64,000 nucleotides of DNA. Source: Chloroflexus islandicus. GTDB taxonomy: Bacteria; Chloroflexota; Chloroflexia; Chloroflexales; Chloroflexaceae. Shown here piece after piece: positions 19,448-33,466 of the stretch. The stretch is from positions 62,001 to 126,000 of the forward strand of contig NZ_LWQS01000103.1 in NCBI RefSeq assembly GCF_001650695.1, given 5' to 3'. Below the pieces are notes generated by a model. It saw only the letters and a list, made by a program, of their open reading frames with translations, had not been told where the DNA came from and ran no database searches. Numbering within the stretch: the first letter of the stretch is position 1; every line of letters begins with the position of its first letter. Both the position numbers and the translations under genes were made by a program.

Positions 19448-19469
19448 ACATAACCACCTAATGGCATAC

Positions 19470-19645
19470 CCAGCCCGCGCAGCGGGCTTCGTCAGGCAAG
19501 CCCGGCCCCTTCAGGGCCGGGCCGCAAACCCGGCTACCGCGCCGGGCTATGCACGCGAGCACGTACACAACTCATCGCACCTTCAGCCCGCGCCGCGGGC
19601 TTCTTAACCCTAGCCCGGCCCTGAAGGGTCGGGCGCACAACCCGC
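19470..19645. repeat. Palindromic repeat modules between glcE and the glcDE fusion
   Basis: Contains two copies each of the two palindromes found in the 15847-16345 units: AGCCCGCGCAGCGGGCT and AGCCCGCGCCGCGGGCT, plus CCCGGCCCCTTCAGGGCCGGG and CCCGGCCCTGAAGGGTCGGG. They are separated by unrelated spacer, so the palindromes move or amplify as independent modules. Stems this strong between co-directional genes may stabilise or terminate part of the glcDE transcript. Confidence 0.65.
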
Positions 19646-19708
19646 CCATTGGGTGGGGCCAAAACGATCGCATAGGGGTACACAAGCTGAGCATAAGGAG
19701 TATTTATA

Positions 19709-22339
19709 GTGTCTGTTGCTACACCGGCAACCTTGATCGATGATCTCCGCGCTGCGCTGGGGGCCGATGCCGTTGTCGCCGTTCCCGAAGCGCTGCTGAC
19801 GTATGACTCCGATGGCAGTATGCTGGTCTCGCATCCGCCGGATGTGGTGGTGCTGCCGGCCACCGCCGAGCAGGCTGCTGAGGCAGTGCGCTTGGCTGCC
19901 CGCGCCGGGATGCCGATCGTGGCCCGCGGTGCTGGCACTGGCATTGCCGGTGGTGCAGTGCCGTTGCGTGGCGGCGTGATGATCAGCACTGCGCGCATGG
20001 ATAAAACCCTATCGGTCGATCTGCGTTCGCGGTTGGCAGTGGTGCAACCCGGTGTAGTAAACTCTGATCTCAATGCCTATCTTGCCCCGCGTGGCTACCA
20101 GTTTGCGCCTGACCCCTCTTCCCAACGCGCTAGCACCATCGGCGGCAATATCGCCACCAACGCCGGCGGCCCCCATTGCCTCAAGTATGGCGTAACCAGC
20201 AATCACGTGTTGGCCGTCGAGGTGGTTGATCATACCGGCCAACGCTATTGGACTGGTGATGGCGTGCTTGATCCGGTTGGCTATGATGTGACCGGTCTCA
20301 TTGCTGGGAGCGAAGGCACGCTCGGCGTTGTGACGGCGGCAATCGTCCGCCTCACGCCGTTGCCCGAATCGGTGCGGGTAGTGCTGGCCCTCTTCCCGTC
20401 GGTGGTGGCGGCGGCGGCGGCGGTAAGCGCCGTGATCGCTGCTGGTTCGCTGCCGACGTCGCTCGAATTGATGGATCACAACGCAATCCGGGCCGTCAAT
20501 CAAGCCTATGAACTGGGTCTGCCTGAAACAACTGGCACCACCGCGCTGATTATCGAAGTCGATGGCGTCAATGATGGTCTTGACGATCAGCTCGATCAGA
20601 TTATCGCCATCTGCCGCGCGCACGGCGCCTTCGATCTGCGTCCGGCCCGCGATCCGGCCACGCAGGCCCGGGTTTGGACAGCGCGGAAGTCGGTGGCTGG
20701 CGCGATCGGTCGCCTTGCTCCGGCGTACTATCTGGTTGATACGGTGGTGCCGCGCACCAAATTGCCGCTGATGATGGAGCAGGTCGAGCGGTTGCGCGCT
20801 GAGTACCGGCTTGAGGTGTGCAACGTTGCCCATACCGGCGATGGTAATTTGCACCCGCTCGTGCTCTATGATCCGCGTGACCCTGATCAGCGCCGGCGGG
20901 CGCACGATCTGGCGGCGAGCGTGCTGGAACTGAGCATTGAACATGGTGGGGTCGTGAGCGGTGAGCACGGCATCGGACTGGAGAAGTGCGAGTATCTGCC
21001 GCGCTTCTTCTCGCCCGCTGAGTTGCAGTTGCACGCCACGATCCATCAGGTCTTTAATCCGACCGGCTGTTTTAACCCGGCCAAGATCTTTCCGGCTGAC
21101 ACGACCCCCGCCGAGTTAGCTGCTGCGCGCGCGGCTCGCTTGCAACAGCATGATCCGGCCCGCGCCGCCGCTGCGCCGGCTCCCGGTACATTCGTTGCGC
21201 CGGAAACGCCGGCTGCCGCTGCCGAGTTGATCAATGCTTGCCATCACGCTGGGGTAGCGGTGATCCCGACTGGTGGCACGGCGGCGCGTTCACCAGACGC
21301 GGTGACGGTTTCTACCTTGCGCTGGCACGGGCCGCTGCTCTACGAGCCGGACGATCTGACGATCAAGGTGGCCGCCGGTACCACGCTGGCCGAGTTGCAG
21401 GCGTTGCTGGCGCCGCATAACCAGATGCTGCCGCTCGATATTGCCGATCCACAGCGCAGTATTGGCAGTCTGGTGGCGACGGCGACTGATGGCCCGCGCC
21501 GCTTGGGGTACGGTTCGTTCCGGGATTGGGTGCTGGCGCTCGAGGTGCTCGAACCCGATGGCGAGCTGGTGCGGCTTGGCGCGCAGGTGGTCAAGAATGT
21601 CACTGGCTATGATCTGGTGAAACTCTACGTGGGCAGTGCCGGTACGCTCGGCCTGATCACGGCGGTGGCGCTGCGGCTCTTTCCCCAGCCGCCGGCCAGC
21701 GCCACCTTGCTGGCGCAGATGCCTGATGCGGCGACGGCATGCACCCTGCTCGACGCACTGGCCGCCTCGCGGCTGTTGCCTACGGCGGTTGAATATCTGG
21801 CCGATCGCAATGGCGTGATGGTTGCGATGCGGGCCGAAGGCCATCCGGCAGCGGTCGAGCGCCATCTGCGCGAGGCGACGGCGCTAGCCCAGCAGCGGGG
21901 CGGCGCGGTGTCGGTTGTCCGCGCCGCCGATGAGGCCGCCTTCTGGCAGCAGACCGTCAGCCGTTATGCGCCGGTTGCCGATCAGGCACTGCTGCGTCTG
22001 AGCGTCTGGCCGGCCCGTTTTGCCGCCGCGCTCCACACCATCGAGCAAGCGGCTCAGCGCCGGCAGGTGGCGGTTGCCGTCACCGCTCATGCTCTGAACG
22101 GCATCATCTACCTGCAAGTTGCCGGCGATCCGGCGCAGGTGGCTGCCTATCACGCCGAGTTGGTCGCTGCGTTTCCGCATACTCACCTGCTCGCCTCCCC
22201 GCCTGCGCTCGTCCCGCAGGCGCCGGTGTGGGGCCAGCCGCCGGCGGCGCTTGACCGGATGCGCGCGCTCAAAGTTGCGATTGATCCTTATGGCCGGATG
22301 CATCCAGCCGCGTTTTGGTTTACCAATCAGCCTTCATAA
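19709..22339 (+). CDS. Fused GlcD-GlcE glycolate oxidase protein
   Basis: 876 residues. Residues 1 to about 470 are a complete GlcD ('ARGAGTGIAGGAVP', 'GGNIATNAGGPHCLKYG', 'HTGDGNLHP', 'SGEHGIGLEKCEYL'). An Ala/Pro-rich linker of about 30 residues follows, then a GlcE-like FAD domain ('DLTIKVAAGTTLAEL', 'TDGPRRLGYGSFRD', 'VVKNVTGYDLVKLYVGSAGT'). It is closely similar, block by block, to the two separate genes just upstream, so the pair was duplicated and one copy fused. The GlcE half lacks about 30-40 N-terminal residues of the free GlcE. Start is GTG with AAGGAG 8 bases before it. It probably works with the downstream glcF product. Confidence 0.85.
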   Translation: MSVATPATLIDDLRAALGADAVVAVPEALLTYDSDGSMLVSHPPDVVVLPATAEQAAEAVRLAARAGMPIVARGAGTGIAGGAVPLRGGVMISTARMDKTLSVDLRSRLAVVQPGVVNSDLNAYLAPRGYQFAPDPSSQRASTIGGNIATNAGGPHCLKYGVTSNHVLAVEVVDHTGQRYWTGDGVLDPVGYDVTGLIAGSEGTLGVVTAAIVRLTPLPESVRVVLALFPSVVAAAAAVSAVIAAGSLPTSLELMDHNAIRAVNQAYELGLPETTGTTALIIEVDGVNDGLDDQLDQIIAICRAHGAFDLRPARDPATQARVWTARKSVAGAIGRLAPAYYLVDTVVPRTKLPLMMEQVERLRAEYRLEVCNVAHTGDGNLHPLVLYDPRDPDQRRRAHDLAASVLELSIEHGGVVSGEHGIGLEKCEYLPRFFSPAELQLHATIHQVFNPTGCFNPAKIFPADTTPAELAAARAARLQQHDPARAAAAPAPGTFVAPETPAAAAELINACHHAGVAVIPTGGTAARSPDAVTVSTLRWHGPLLYEPDDLTIKVAAGTTLAELQALLAPHNQMLPLDIADPQRSIGSLVATATDGPRRLGYGSFRDWVLALEVLEPDGELVRLGAQVVKNVTGYDLVKLYVGSAGTLGLITAVALRLFPQPPASATLLAQMPDAATACTLLDALAASRLLPTAVEYLADRNGVMVAMRAEGHPAAVERHLREATALAQQRGGAVSVVRAADEAAFWQQTVSRYAPVADQALLRLSVWPARFAAALHTIEQAAQRRQVAVAVTAHALNGIIYLQVAGDPAQVAAYHAELVAAFPHTHLLASPPALVPQAPVWGQPPAALDRMRALKVAIDPYGRMHPAAFWFTNQPS

Positions 22340-22357
22340 TCCAGAGGAGAAGCGCCT

Positions 22358-23761
22358 GTGACAGTGACTCAACCTTCGTCACCCGCATCGCAGCCGGTCA
22401 TTCCGCTCGTGATCGGCTTTAGCGCCAAAGATAAACCCAGCTCTGACATTATCAACACCTGCGTTCACTGCGGGTTGTGCCTCTCGTCGTGCCCGACCTA
22501 CCGCGAGACCGGTCTTGAGATGGCTTCGCCGCGGGGCCGGATCTATCTGATGAAGGCGGTTGATGAAGGTCGCATCAGCCTTGCCAGCGAGGTCTTTCAA
22601 GAGCAGATGAGCCTTTGTCTCAACTGCCGGGCCTGCGAAGCGGTTTGCCCGTCGGGGGTGCAGTACGGTGCAATCCTTGAAGCGAGCCGGGCCCAAATCG
22701 AGCAGGCCCGCGCTGGCAAGGCCGGCCCGCCGGCGACTCCCGGTGCGCCGGAGCCGAAACTGCCGCCGCGCCCGCTCTGGCAGCGTGCTTTGCGCGGCGC
22801 GGTCTTTGGGGTATTGTTTAAGCGGATGGAGGTCTTCCGCCTCTTTTCGGCCATGATGCGCCTCTACCAGCGCAGCGGCGCGCAGTGGCTGGCCCGCAAG
22901 AGCGGCCTCCTCAAGCTGTTGGGGTTGGCCGATACCGAAGCGATGCTGCCGCCGATCAGCGACCGCTTTGCCGTGCCGCAGGGGCAGATGTTGCCGGCGG
23001 AAGGCGAACGGCGCTACAGTGTCGCGCTGCTCACCGGCTGTATTATGAGCACGGCGTTCGCGCATGTCCACGAAGCCACGATTCACGTGTTGCGTAAGAA
23101 TGGCTGCGAAGTGATCATCCCGCCTGATCAAGGCTGCTGCGGCGCGTTGCACACCCACGGCGGCGATCTCGACGGCGGGCGCGAGCTGGCCCGGCAGAAC
23201 ATCGCCGCGTTTGAAGGCTTGGGAGTAGATGCGATTATCGTCAATGCCGCCGGCTGCGGCAGCACGCTCAAAGAGTACGGCCATCTCTTGCACGACGATC
23301 CGGCGTGGCGCGAGCGAGCCGAACGCTTCAGCGCCAAAGTCAAGGATGTACACGAATTTCTGGCCGGCATTGAGCTGAACCGGGCCGCTTTGGGCCGGCT
23401 TAATCTCACCGTCACCTATCAAGAGCCGTGCCACCTTGTGCATGCCCAGCGCATCAGCGCCCAACCACGGGCATTGCTGACCGCCATCCCCGGCTTGACC
23501 TTGAAAGAGATGCCTGAGTCGTCGTTGTGCTGCGGCAGCGCCGGTATCTACAACGTCACCCAGCCTGAGATGGCGATGAGTCTTGGCGCGCGCAAGATCG
23601 ACAATGCGCTGACCACCGGTGCTGAAATTATCGCCACGGCCAACCCCGGTTGCGCGTTGCAATTGGCCGGCGAACTACGCCGGCGCGGCAAGCAGGTCGA
23701 GGTGCGGTATATTATCGAATTGCTCGATGCCGCGTATCGAAAAGTTGAAACCCCTGCCTGA
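22358..23761 (+). CDS. glcF: Glycolate oxidase iron-sulfur subunit GlcF
   Basis: 467 residues. Two 4Fe-4S ferredoxin motifs lie near the N-terminus ('CVHCGLCLSSCPTYRETG' and 'CLNCRACEAVCPSGV'), then a linker, then two CCG (DUF224-type) cysteine-rich domains with 'QGCCGALHTHGG' and 'SSLCCGSAGIYN'. It transfers electrons from the flavin subunits to the quinone pool at the membrane. It starts at GTG after GAGGAGA, 18 bases after the fused glcDE gene, and ends at a strong terminator. There is only one glcF for two GlcD/GlcE sets. Confidence 0.88.
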   Translation: MTVTQPSSPASQPVIPLVIGFSAKDKPSSDIINTCVHCGLCLSSCPTYRETGLEMASPRGRIYLMKAVDEGRISLASEVFQEQMSLCLNCRACEAVCPSGVQYGAILEASRAQIEQARAGKAGPPATPGAPEPKLPPRPLWQRALRGAVFGVLFKRMEVFRLFSAMMRLYQRSGAQWLARKSGLLKLLGLADTEAMLPPISDRFAVPQGQMLPAEGERRYSVALLTGCIMSTAFAHVHEATIHVLRKNGCEVIIPPDQGCCGALHTHGGDLDGGRELARQNIAAFEGLGVDAIIVNAAGCGSTLKEYGHLLHDDPAWRERAERFSAKVKDVHEFLAGIELNRAALGRLNLTVTYQEPCHLVHAQRISAQPRALLTAIPGLTLKEMPESSLCCGSAGIYNVTQPEMAMSLGARKIDNALTTGAEIIATANPGCALQLAGELRRRGKQVEVRYIIELLDAAYRKVETPA

Positions 23762-23785
23762 CAATTTAAGCAAGTGATTTTTAAC

Positions 23786-23824
23786 AGCCCTGTGCAGCCG
23801 AATGTATGCTGCACAGGGCTTGTT
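23786..23824 (+). terminator. Rho-independent terminator after glcF
   Basis: Perfect 13-bp stem AGCCCTGTGCAGC / GCTGCACAGGGCT with a 9-base loop, then TGTT. It closes the glycolate oxidase operon. The T-run is short, but stem strength and position make the call good. Confidence 0.8.
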
Positions 23825-24028
23825 CATGTTGCGCGTTCGCTTTGACCTATGCTACTATAATTGCACCAATCGGCACAAATATCGCGCCTGTACTGGTCAT
23901 GACGCCGAATCATCCCATTTGAGAGCAGTGCTCAATGCTGCGGTAAGCTGCCGGGATAACAGGGGATAAACGCTTGTTATTCCTGACAGATACGAAACGT
24001 AGATGCAAGAAGTATAAGGCTGGCAGCA
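23825..24028. other. Gene-free stretch between glcF and actB
   Basis: Contains a second TATAAT (23856-23861), but the only -35-like TTGACC is 8 bases away, so it is not a convincing promoter. No coding frame, RNA gene or strong structure was seen here. Confidence 0.4.
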
Positions 24029-24054
24029 TTGACGAGCCGTTCTTCTGCTATAAT
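24029..24054 (+). promoter_or_regulatory. Promoter of the actB-cox operon
   Basis: TTGACG and TATAAT are both present but only 14 bases apart. The -10 carries the extended TGC-TATAAT form, which can compensate for a poor -35. It is about 80 bases upstream of the chosen actB start and is the only good candidate before the ten-kilobase respiratory gene block. Confidence 0.55.
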
Positions 24055-24135
24055 CGAACGCGATAAAGTGTGCCCAAATTCACAAGTTTGCGTGCGGGTT
24101 ATTGGATCCGCCCCGTATCTAGTCTGGCCACGCCA

Positions 24136-27246
<3,111 letters not shown>

Positions 27247-27292
27247 CAGCAGGCCGGTTTGTGTGGCCGGCGCTAGAAATGAGTAGTAGCGT

Positions 27293-27898
27293 ATGGTGCA
27301 ATCTGTTCGCAGATCGATCTTCACCCGTATCGCGCGGCTGGCGTGGCTGCCGCTCTGCCTGCTGCTGGTCGCCTGTCACGTTGATATGTACGACCAGCCG
27401 AAATATAAGCCGAACGATGTGAGTTCGTTCTTTCCTGATGGCCGGGCAATGCAGCCGCCACCGGCCAATACGGTGCCGTTGAATAGCTACAATCCCAATT
27501 CGCCGTTAATGACCGGGCGGATCGAAGGGCAGTTGGCCGATCAATTGCCGCCGGAAATCAAGCTCGATGCCGCCCTGCTGGCCCACGGCCAGTCGCGCTA
27601 TAACGCCTTCTGCGCGCCGTGCCACGGCTTGGTCGGTGATGGGAATGGCGTGATTGCCTATCGCGGCCCTATGACGGTGACGAGTCTGCATAACGACCGG
27701 TTGCGCACGGTGCAGATCGGCTATTTCTTTGATGTGATCACCAACGGCATTGGCAAGATGTACAGCTATGCAGCGCGCATCCCGCCCGAAGATCGCTGGG
27801 CAATCGCGGCGTATGTGCGCGCCCTGCAATTGAGCCAAAATGCCGATGTCACCTTGTTGACCGAGGCTGAGCTGCAACAAGTGAGAGCCGGCCGCTAG
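27293..27898 (+). CDS. actE: Alternative complex III subunit ActE, monohaem cytochrome c lipoprotein
   Basis: 201 residues. The signal sequence ends in the lipobox LVAC, so the mature protein should be lipid-anchored on the outer side. 'DMYDQPKYKP' and 'FFPDGRAMQPP' after the anchor are typical of ActE. One haem c site, CAPCH, is at residues 107-111. It carries electrons from ActA/ActB toward the oxidase. The position directly between actB and the pentahaem subunit agrees. Confidence 0.85.
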   Translation: MVQSVRRSIFTRIARLAWLPLCLLLVACHVDMYDQPKYKPNDVSSFFPDGRAMQPPPANTVPLNSYNPNSPLMTGRIEGQLADQLPPEIKLDAALLAHGQSRYNAFCAPCHGLVGDGNGVIAYRGPMTVTSLHNDRLRTVQIGYFFDVITNGIGKMYSYAARIPPEDRWAIAAYVRALQLSQNADVTLLTEAELQQVRAGR

Positions 27899-27922
27899 GC
27901 TAGAGAGCGAGAGACGCAACCT

Positions 27923-28585
27923 ATGTCTGCCCAAATCTTTCCGCGTAATGCCAACGCGATCTTTCTGGCCAGCCTCTTCGGCCTTGTGATGCTGGTGGTC
28001 GGCATCGTTGCCGCCATGGTCGGGTTTTATCTCTCGCCGTGGTATACCGATGTCGGGATTGCCCCGGCCCAGCCGGTGCCGTTTAGCCACAAGCATCACG
28101 TCAGTGAGCTGAAGATCGATTGTCGCTATTGCCATGCGACCGTCGAGAAGGCGGCAACGGCCGGTTTTCCGGCGACCGAGACCTGTATGTCGTGCCACTC
28201 GCAAGTGTGGACGACTAGCCCGTTGCTAGAGGTGGTGCGCACCAGCTACCAGACTGGCGAGCCGGTGGTGTGGAACCGGATTTACGACCTACCCGATTTT
28301 GTCTATTTCAACCATTCGGTGCATGTGGCGAAAGGGATCGGCTGTAGCTCGTGCCATGGCCGGATCGACCAGCAACAGTTAGCGGCCAAGGCCCAACCAC
28401 TCTATATGGGATGGTGCTTGGGATGCCATCGCGCGCCGGAAGATTACATTCGTCCGCGTGAAGAGGTCTTCAATATGGAGTGGGATGTGAATGCGTTGTC
28501 GCTGGCCCAACGGCAGCAACTGGTGATCGAGTATCAAATCCCCACCGATGGCCGGTTGACCAACTGCTTCGTGTGCCACCGCTAG
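27923..28585 (+). CDS. actA: Alternative complex III subunit ActA, pentahaem cytochrome c
   Basis: 220 residues with one N-terminal membrane span (about residues 15-40) and five CxxCH motifs at Cys67 (CRYCH), 88 (CMSCH), 141 (CSSCH), 165 (CLGCH) and 215 (CFVCH), the last only a few residues from the C-terminus. Several extra histidines (HKHH, NHSVH) are placed to be distal haem ligands. This haem count and order match ActA of ACIII. It forms the multihaem wire on the periplasmic face. Confidence 0.88.
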   Translation: MSAQIFPRNANAIFLASLFGLVMLVVGIVAAMVGFYLSPWYTDVGIAPAQPVPFSHKHHVSELKIDCRYCHATVEKAATAGFPATETCMSCHSQVWTTSPLLEVVRTSYQTGEPVVWNRIYDLPDFVYFNHSVHVAKGIGCSSCHGRIDQQQLAAKAQPLYMGWCLGCHRAPEDYIRPREEVFNMEWDVNALSLAQRQQLVIEYQIPTDGRLTNCFVCHR

Positions 28586-28598
28586 AGGAGAGTTGATC

Positions 28599-29003
28599 AT
28601 GAGTCACGCGCATGCGCAGAGTGAAGGCCCTTCTGCTGAGAGTTTGGCCCTCAATCACGAAGTTAGCGACGCACGCGCCCAGCCGGTGATTTGGGGGGTC
28701 GTCATGGTTGCCGGCACCATGGTGTTGGCGTTTGTGCTAGCGATGGTGTTGTTGGTGGTTTGGGTGGGGCCGGTGGCCGATCAGAGCAATACCCTCTCGA
28801 ATGACGAGGTAACGCAACTGCAATTGCCGCCGGCGCCACGGCTTGAGCAAAATCCACGGGTTGACGGTGATCGGATCATTGCCGAAGCGACCGAGCGGCT
28901 CGAAAGTTATGGCTGGGTCAATGAGCGGGCCGGACGGGCGCATATTCCGATCGAGCGGGCAATGGAACTCTTGCTCGAACATGGCCTCGATGCGGTGAAA
29001 TAG
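28599..29003 (+). CDS. Small single-span protein of the ACIII/oxidase operon
   Basis: 134 residues: a His-containing N-terminus, one strong membrane span (about residues 30-58), then a periplasmic tail with 'LESYGWVNERAGRAHIPIERAM'. Proteins with this SYGWV...IPIxxAM motif are commonly encoded beside SCO and caa3 oxidase genes. It occupies the place of ActG in ACIII clusters, but I cannot prove identity with ActG. The start is ATG six bases into the frame, 7-8 bases after AGGAGAG. Confidence 0.7.
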   Translation: MSHAHAQSEGPSAESLALNHEVSDARAQPVIWGVVMVAGTMVLAFVLAMVLLVVWVGPVADQSNTLSNDEVTQLQLPPAPRLEQNPRVDGDRIIAEATERLESYGWVNERAGRAHIPIERAMELLLEHGLDAVK

Positions 29004-29031
29004 CCCGCTGCATCACTAGAGAGCAGGAAGT

Positions 29032-29871
29032 ATGCGACACTGGTTTTCGTTCGCGCTGATTGGGTGGCTCGCTGTTCTGCTGGTAGCGCCGGCGACGGCG
29101 TTGGCGCAGGGTGGCAAGACGAACCCATCTGATAACGTTGGCTTTGAGCAGCGCATGGGTTCGCAGGTGCCGCTCGATGCCATATTCGTTGACGAGCAGG
29201 GGGCTGAGGTGCGGCTCGGCCAGTTCTTTACCGCTGGCCAGCCGGTCATTCTGGTGATGAACTACTACGAATGCCCTATGCTCTGCTCGTTCGTGCGCGA
29301 AGGGGTGTTGGCGGCGCTGCAACAGGTAACGCTTACGGCGGGACGCGATTTTCAGGTGGTGAATATTAGTATCGACCCGCTTGAGACGCCGATGTTGGCG
29401 GCGAACGTGAAAGCGTTGACGATGCAGCGTTATGCCCGGCCCGGCGCTGAGAGCGGCTGGCACTTTCTGACCGGCAGCGAAGAGCAGATCCGGCGGGTAG
29501 CAGACGCGATCGGATTCAAGTATTTCTACGACGAGACGATCGATCAATATGCCCACGCTGCCGGGATGGTCGTGCTGACGCCGGAAGGTAAAACCGCGCG
29601 CTATTTCTTTGGGATTGAGTTTAACGTGTCGGACGTGCGGTTAGGCATCGTTGAGGCTTCAGCCGGCAAGGTGGGCAATCCGATTGACCAGTTCTTGCTG
29701 CTCTGCTACCAGTATGACCCCGCTTCCGGCAGCTATACGCCGGCGATTATGACGATCTTGCGCATCGCCGGGGCGCTCACGGTCATTGGGATTATCACGA
29801 TGATTGTCATGTTAAGCCGCTCGACTCCCGGCGGCAATCTACCGCCGCCGCGTGAGGCGGCGCCGGCCTAG
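29032..29871 (+). CDS. SCO1/SenC-type copper chaperone
   Basis: 279 residues. An N-terminal signal/anchor is followed by a thioredoxin-like domain with the copper-binding CPMLC (in 'YYECPMLCSFVREGV') and a distal histidine in 'YAHAAGMVVLTPEGK'. A second membrane span lies near residues 240-262, and the tail is proline-rich. SCO proteins deliver copper to the CuA centre of oxidase subunit II, encoded by the next gene. Start has AGAGAGCAGG upstream. Confidence 0.88.
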   Translation: MRHWFSFALIGWLAVLLVAPATALAQGGKTNPSDNVGFEQRMGSQVPLDAIFVDEQGAEVRLGQFFTAGQPVILVMNYYECPMLCSFVREGVLAALQQVTLTAGRDFQVVNISIDPLETPMLAANVKALTMQRYARPGAESGWHFLTGSEEQIRRVADAIGFKYFYDETIDQYAHAAGMVVLTPEGKTARYFFGIEFNVSDVRLGIVEASAGKVGNPIDQFLLLCYQYDPASGSYTPAIMTILRIAGALTVIGIITMIVMLSRSTPGGNLPPPREAAPA

Positions 29872-29916
29872 CGGCAGTAGCGACCGGGGCGGTTTTGCCC
29901 CCAGATAGGACGAGGT

Positions 29917-30909
29917 ATGCGCGATTTTCCGTTGTTTCCTGATCAGGCGTCAACCTTTGCGACACAGGTTGACCAACTCTACTTCTTTCTGGTGGCCCTG
30001 AGCCTGATCTTTGCCGGGGTGCTGCCGTTTGTCATTCTCTATCTGATCGTTCGCTATCATCGCAGCCAGAAGGTTGATCGCAGCAATCCAGTTGACTCGA
30101 ACTTGAAACTCGAACTAACATGGACGCTGATCCCGCTGGGCTTAGTGATGGTGGTCTTCTTCTGGGGCGCGTTTCTCTATGTGCAGATGCGCACGCCGCC
30201 AACCCGCACGCTTGATGTGTACGTGATCGGCAAGCAGTGGATGTGGCACGTGCAACATCCGAATGGCAAGCGGGAAAATAACGAGTTGCACGTCCCGGTT
30301 GGCCAGCCGGTGAAGTTGATTATGACCTCGCAAGATGTCATTCACAGCTTCTACGTGCCGGCCTTCCGCGTCAAGCAAGATGTGCTGCCCGGTCGCTATA
30401 CAATCATGTGGTTTGAGGCGACCAAACCCGGCGAGTATCATCTCTTCTGCGCCGAGTATTGCGGCACCGAGCACTCGCTGATGATCGGGCGGGTGGTAGC
30501 GTTGCCGTTGGCCGACTACGAGCGCTGGCTGGCGACCCCCGGCCCGGTGGTGTTGCCCGACGGTACGATCGATACCGGCCAGCCGGTGGTTGCGCCAACG
30601 ATCGGCGATCCGATGGCGGCTGCCGGCGCGCGCCTGTTCACCAGCCTCGGTTGTCTTGGCTGCCACGCGATGGCCGGTGGTGGCGTCGGGCCGAGCTTGC
30701 AGGGTCTCTATGGGGCGACTGAAAAGATGGCCGATGGTTCGACGGTGGTGGCTGATGAGAATTATCTGCGCGAATCGATCCTCAATCCGAACGCAAAGGT
30801 CGTGGCCGGCTACGCCGCAGTGATGCCATCGTATCAGGGGCAGATTACCGAAGACCAGCTCAACCAACTGATCGCCTATATTAAGTCGCTTGCCGACACG
30901 GGGAACTGA
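29917..30909 (+). CDS. ctaC: Cytochrome c oxidase subunit II with fused cytochrome c (caa3 type)
   Basis: 330 residues. Two N-terminal membrane spans are followed by the cupredoxin domain with CuA ligands in '[12 protein letters not shown]' (Cys178, Cys182) and '[17 protein letters not shown]'. A C-terminal cytochrome c domain has CLGCH at residue 246. The fusion marks a caa3-type enzyme that can accept electrons directly from ACIII or a small carrier. Five bases separate it from subunit I. Confidence 0.92.
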   Translation: MRDFPLFPDQASTFATQVDQLYFFLVALSLIFAGVLPFVILYLIVRYHRSQKVDRSNPVDSNLKLELTWTLIPLGLVMVVFFWGAFLYVQMRTPPTRTLDVYVIGKQWMWHVQHPNGKRENNELHVPVGQPVKLIMTSQDVIHSFYVPAFRVKQDVLPGRYTIMWFEATKPGEYHLFCAEYCGTEHSLMIGRVVALPLADYERWLATPGPVVLPDGTIDTGQPVVAPTIGDPMAAAGARLFTSLGCLGCHAMAGGGVGPSLQGLYGATEKMADGSTVVADENYLRESILNPNAKVVAGYAAVMPSYQGQITEDQLNQLIAYIKSLADTGN

Positions 30910-30913
30910 GCCT

Positions 30914-32572
<1,659 letters not shown>

Positions 32573-32591
32573 ATCGTGCTGATGATGGCAG

Positions 32592-32620
32592 GGAGCGACG
32601 TTCTCGCGTAACGTCGCTCC
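32592..32620 (+). promoter_or_regulatory. Intercistronic hairpin between oxidase subunits I and III
   Basis: Perfect 11-bp stem GGAGCGACGTT / AACGTCGCTCC with a 7-base loop, in the only long gap (about 115 bases) inside the oxidase operon. It lacks a T-run, so an RNA-stability or partial-attenuation role fits better than full termination. Confidence 0.55.
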
Positions 32621-32686
32621 GCATTCGCATACATTTGTCAATTGGTCAGAGAACATACATCGCAATTGGACGCAGAGGAGAGAGCG

Positions 32687-33457
32687 TTGGCAACCATCAC
32701 ACACGAAGAAGCGCATGCGCATACGCACGGCCCCGAACTGCAACACCAGTTCGAGACGCCGGAGCAGCAGAAAGAGGCGGCCACGCTGGGTATGTGGGCC
32801 TTTCTCGTCACTGAAATCATGCTCTTCGGCGGCATCTTTATGGCCTACATCGCTTACCGCTGGGCCTTCCCGGAGGCGTGGGAAGAATCGGCGGCGCTGC
32901 TCAATACGCCGCTTGCGACCGTCAATACGGTGGTGCTGCTAGTGAGTTCGTTGACGGTGGCGCTGGCGGTGAATGCCGCCGAAGAGGGGAGGAAGCGGCG
33001 CCTGATCACGATGCTGGTGCTGACCATCGTGCTGGGTGTGACCTTCCTTGTGATTAAGGGGTACGAGTACAGCGAGAAGTTTGCTCATTGCGCCGGCGCG
33101 AAGGATCCGATTAGTTGGATTACCGGCAGCGACCTGCACGAGAGCCACGAGTGTTTGGTGCCGGGCCGCGGGTTTATGTTCCCTGATGAGCATGGCTCAA
33201 CGAGCGGCGGGCACGGCGCGGCAAAGACGGCGACGCAATCCGGCCACCAGCTCTTTTTCTTGCTTTACTTCAGCGCAACCGGCTTGCACGCGATCCACAT
33301 GATCATCGGTTTAGGGGTGATGACGACGATCTTGGTGATGGCCTTGCGTGACCGCTTCTCGCCAACCTACTTTACGCCGGTTGAGATTGGCGGTCTCTAT
33401 TGGCACTTGATCGATATCATCTGGGTATTTCTCTTCCCACTGTTCTATCTGGTTTAG
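32687..33457 (+). CDS. ctaE: Cytochrome c oxidase subunit III
   Basis: 256 residues, His-rich N-terminus, about five membrane spans. 'LGMWAFLVTEIMLFGGIFMAY' and 'FSATGLHAIHMIIGLGVM' and the C-terminal 'YWHLIDIIWVFLFPLFYLV' are typical of subunit III. I place the start at a TTG preceded by GAGGAGAG; no ATG or GTG is available at a sensible position. An upstream TTG 15 codons earlier is possible but lacks a ribosome binding site. Confidence 0.88.
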   Translation: MATITHEEAHAHTHGPELQHQFETPEQQKEAATLGMWAFLVTEIMLFGGIFMAYIAYRWAFPEAWEESAALLNTPLATVNTVVLLVSSLTVALAVNAAEEGRKRRLITMLVLTIVLGVTFLVIKGYEYSEKFAHCAGAKDPISWITGSDLHESHECLVPGRGFMFPDEHGSTSGGHGAAKTATQSGHQLFFLLYFSATGLHAIHMIIGLGVMTTILVMALRDRFSPTYFTPVEIGGLYWHLIDIIWVFLFPLFYLV

Positions 33458-33466
33458 GAGGGCGCG

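Noticed and set aside
23842-23861. TTGACC and TATAAT as a promoter
   Set aside because: Only 8 bases separate the boxes, and there is no extended -10.
23955-23975. Sequence resembling the I-SceI homing site (GGGATAACAGGG)
   Set aside because: Only the central 12 bases match and there is no intron or homing endonuclease nearby; chance similarity.
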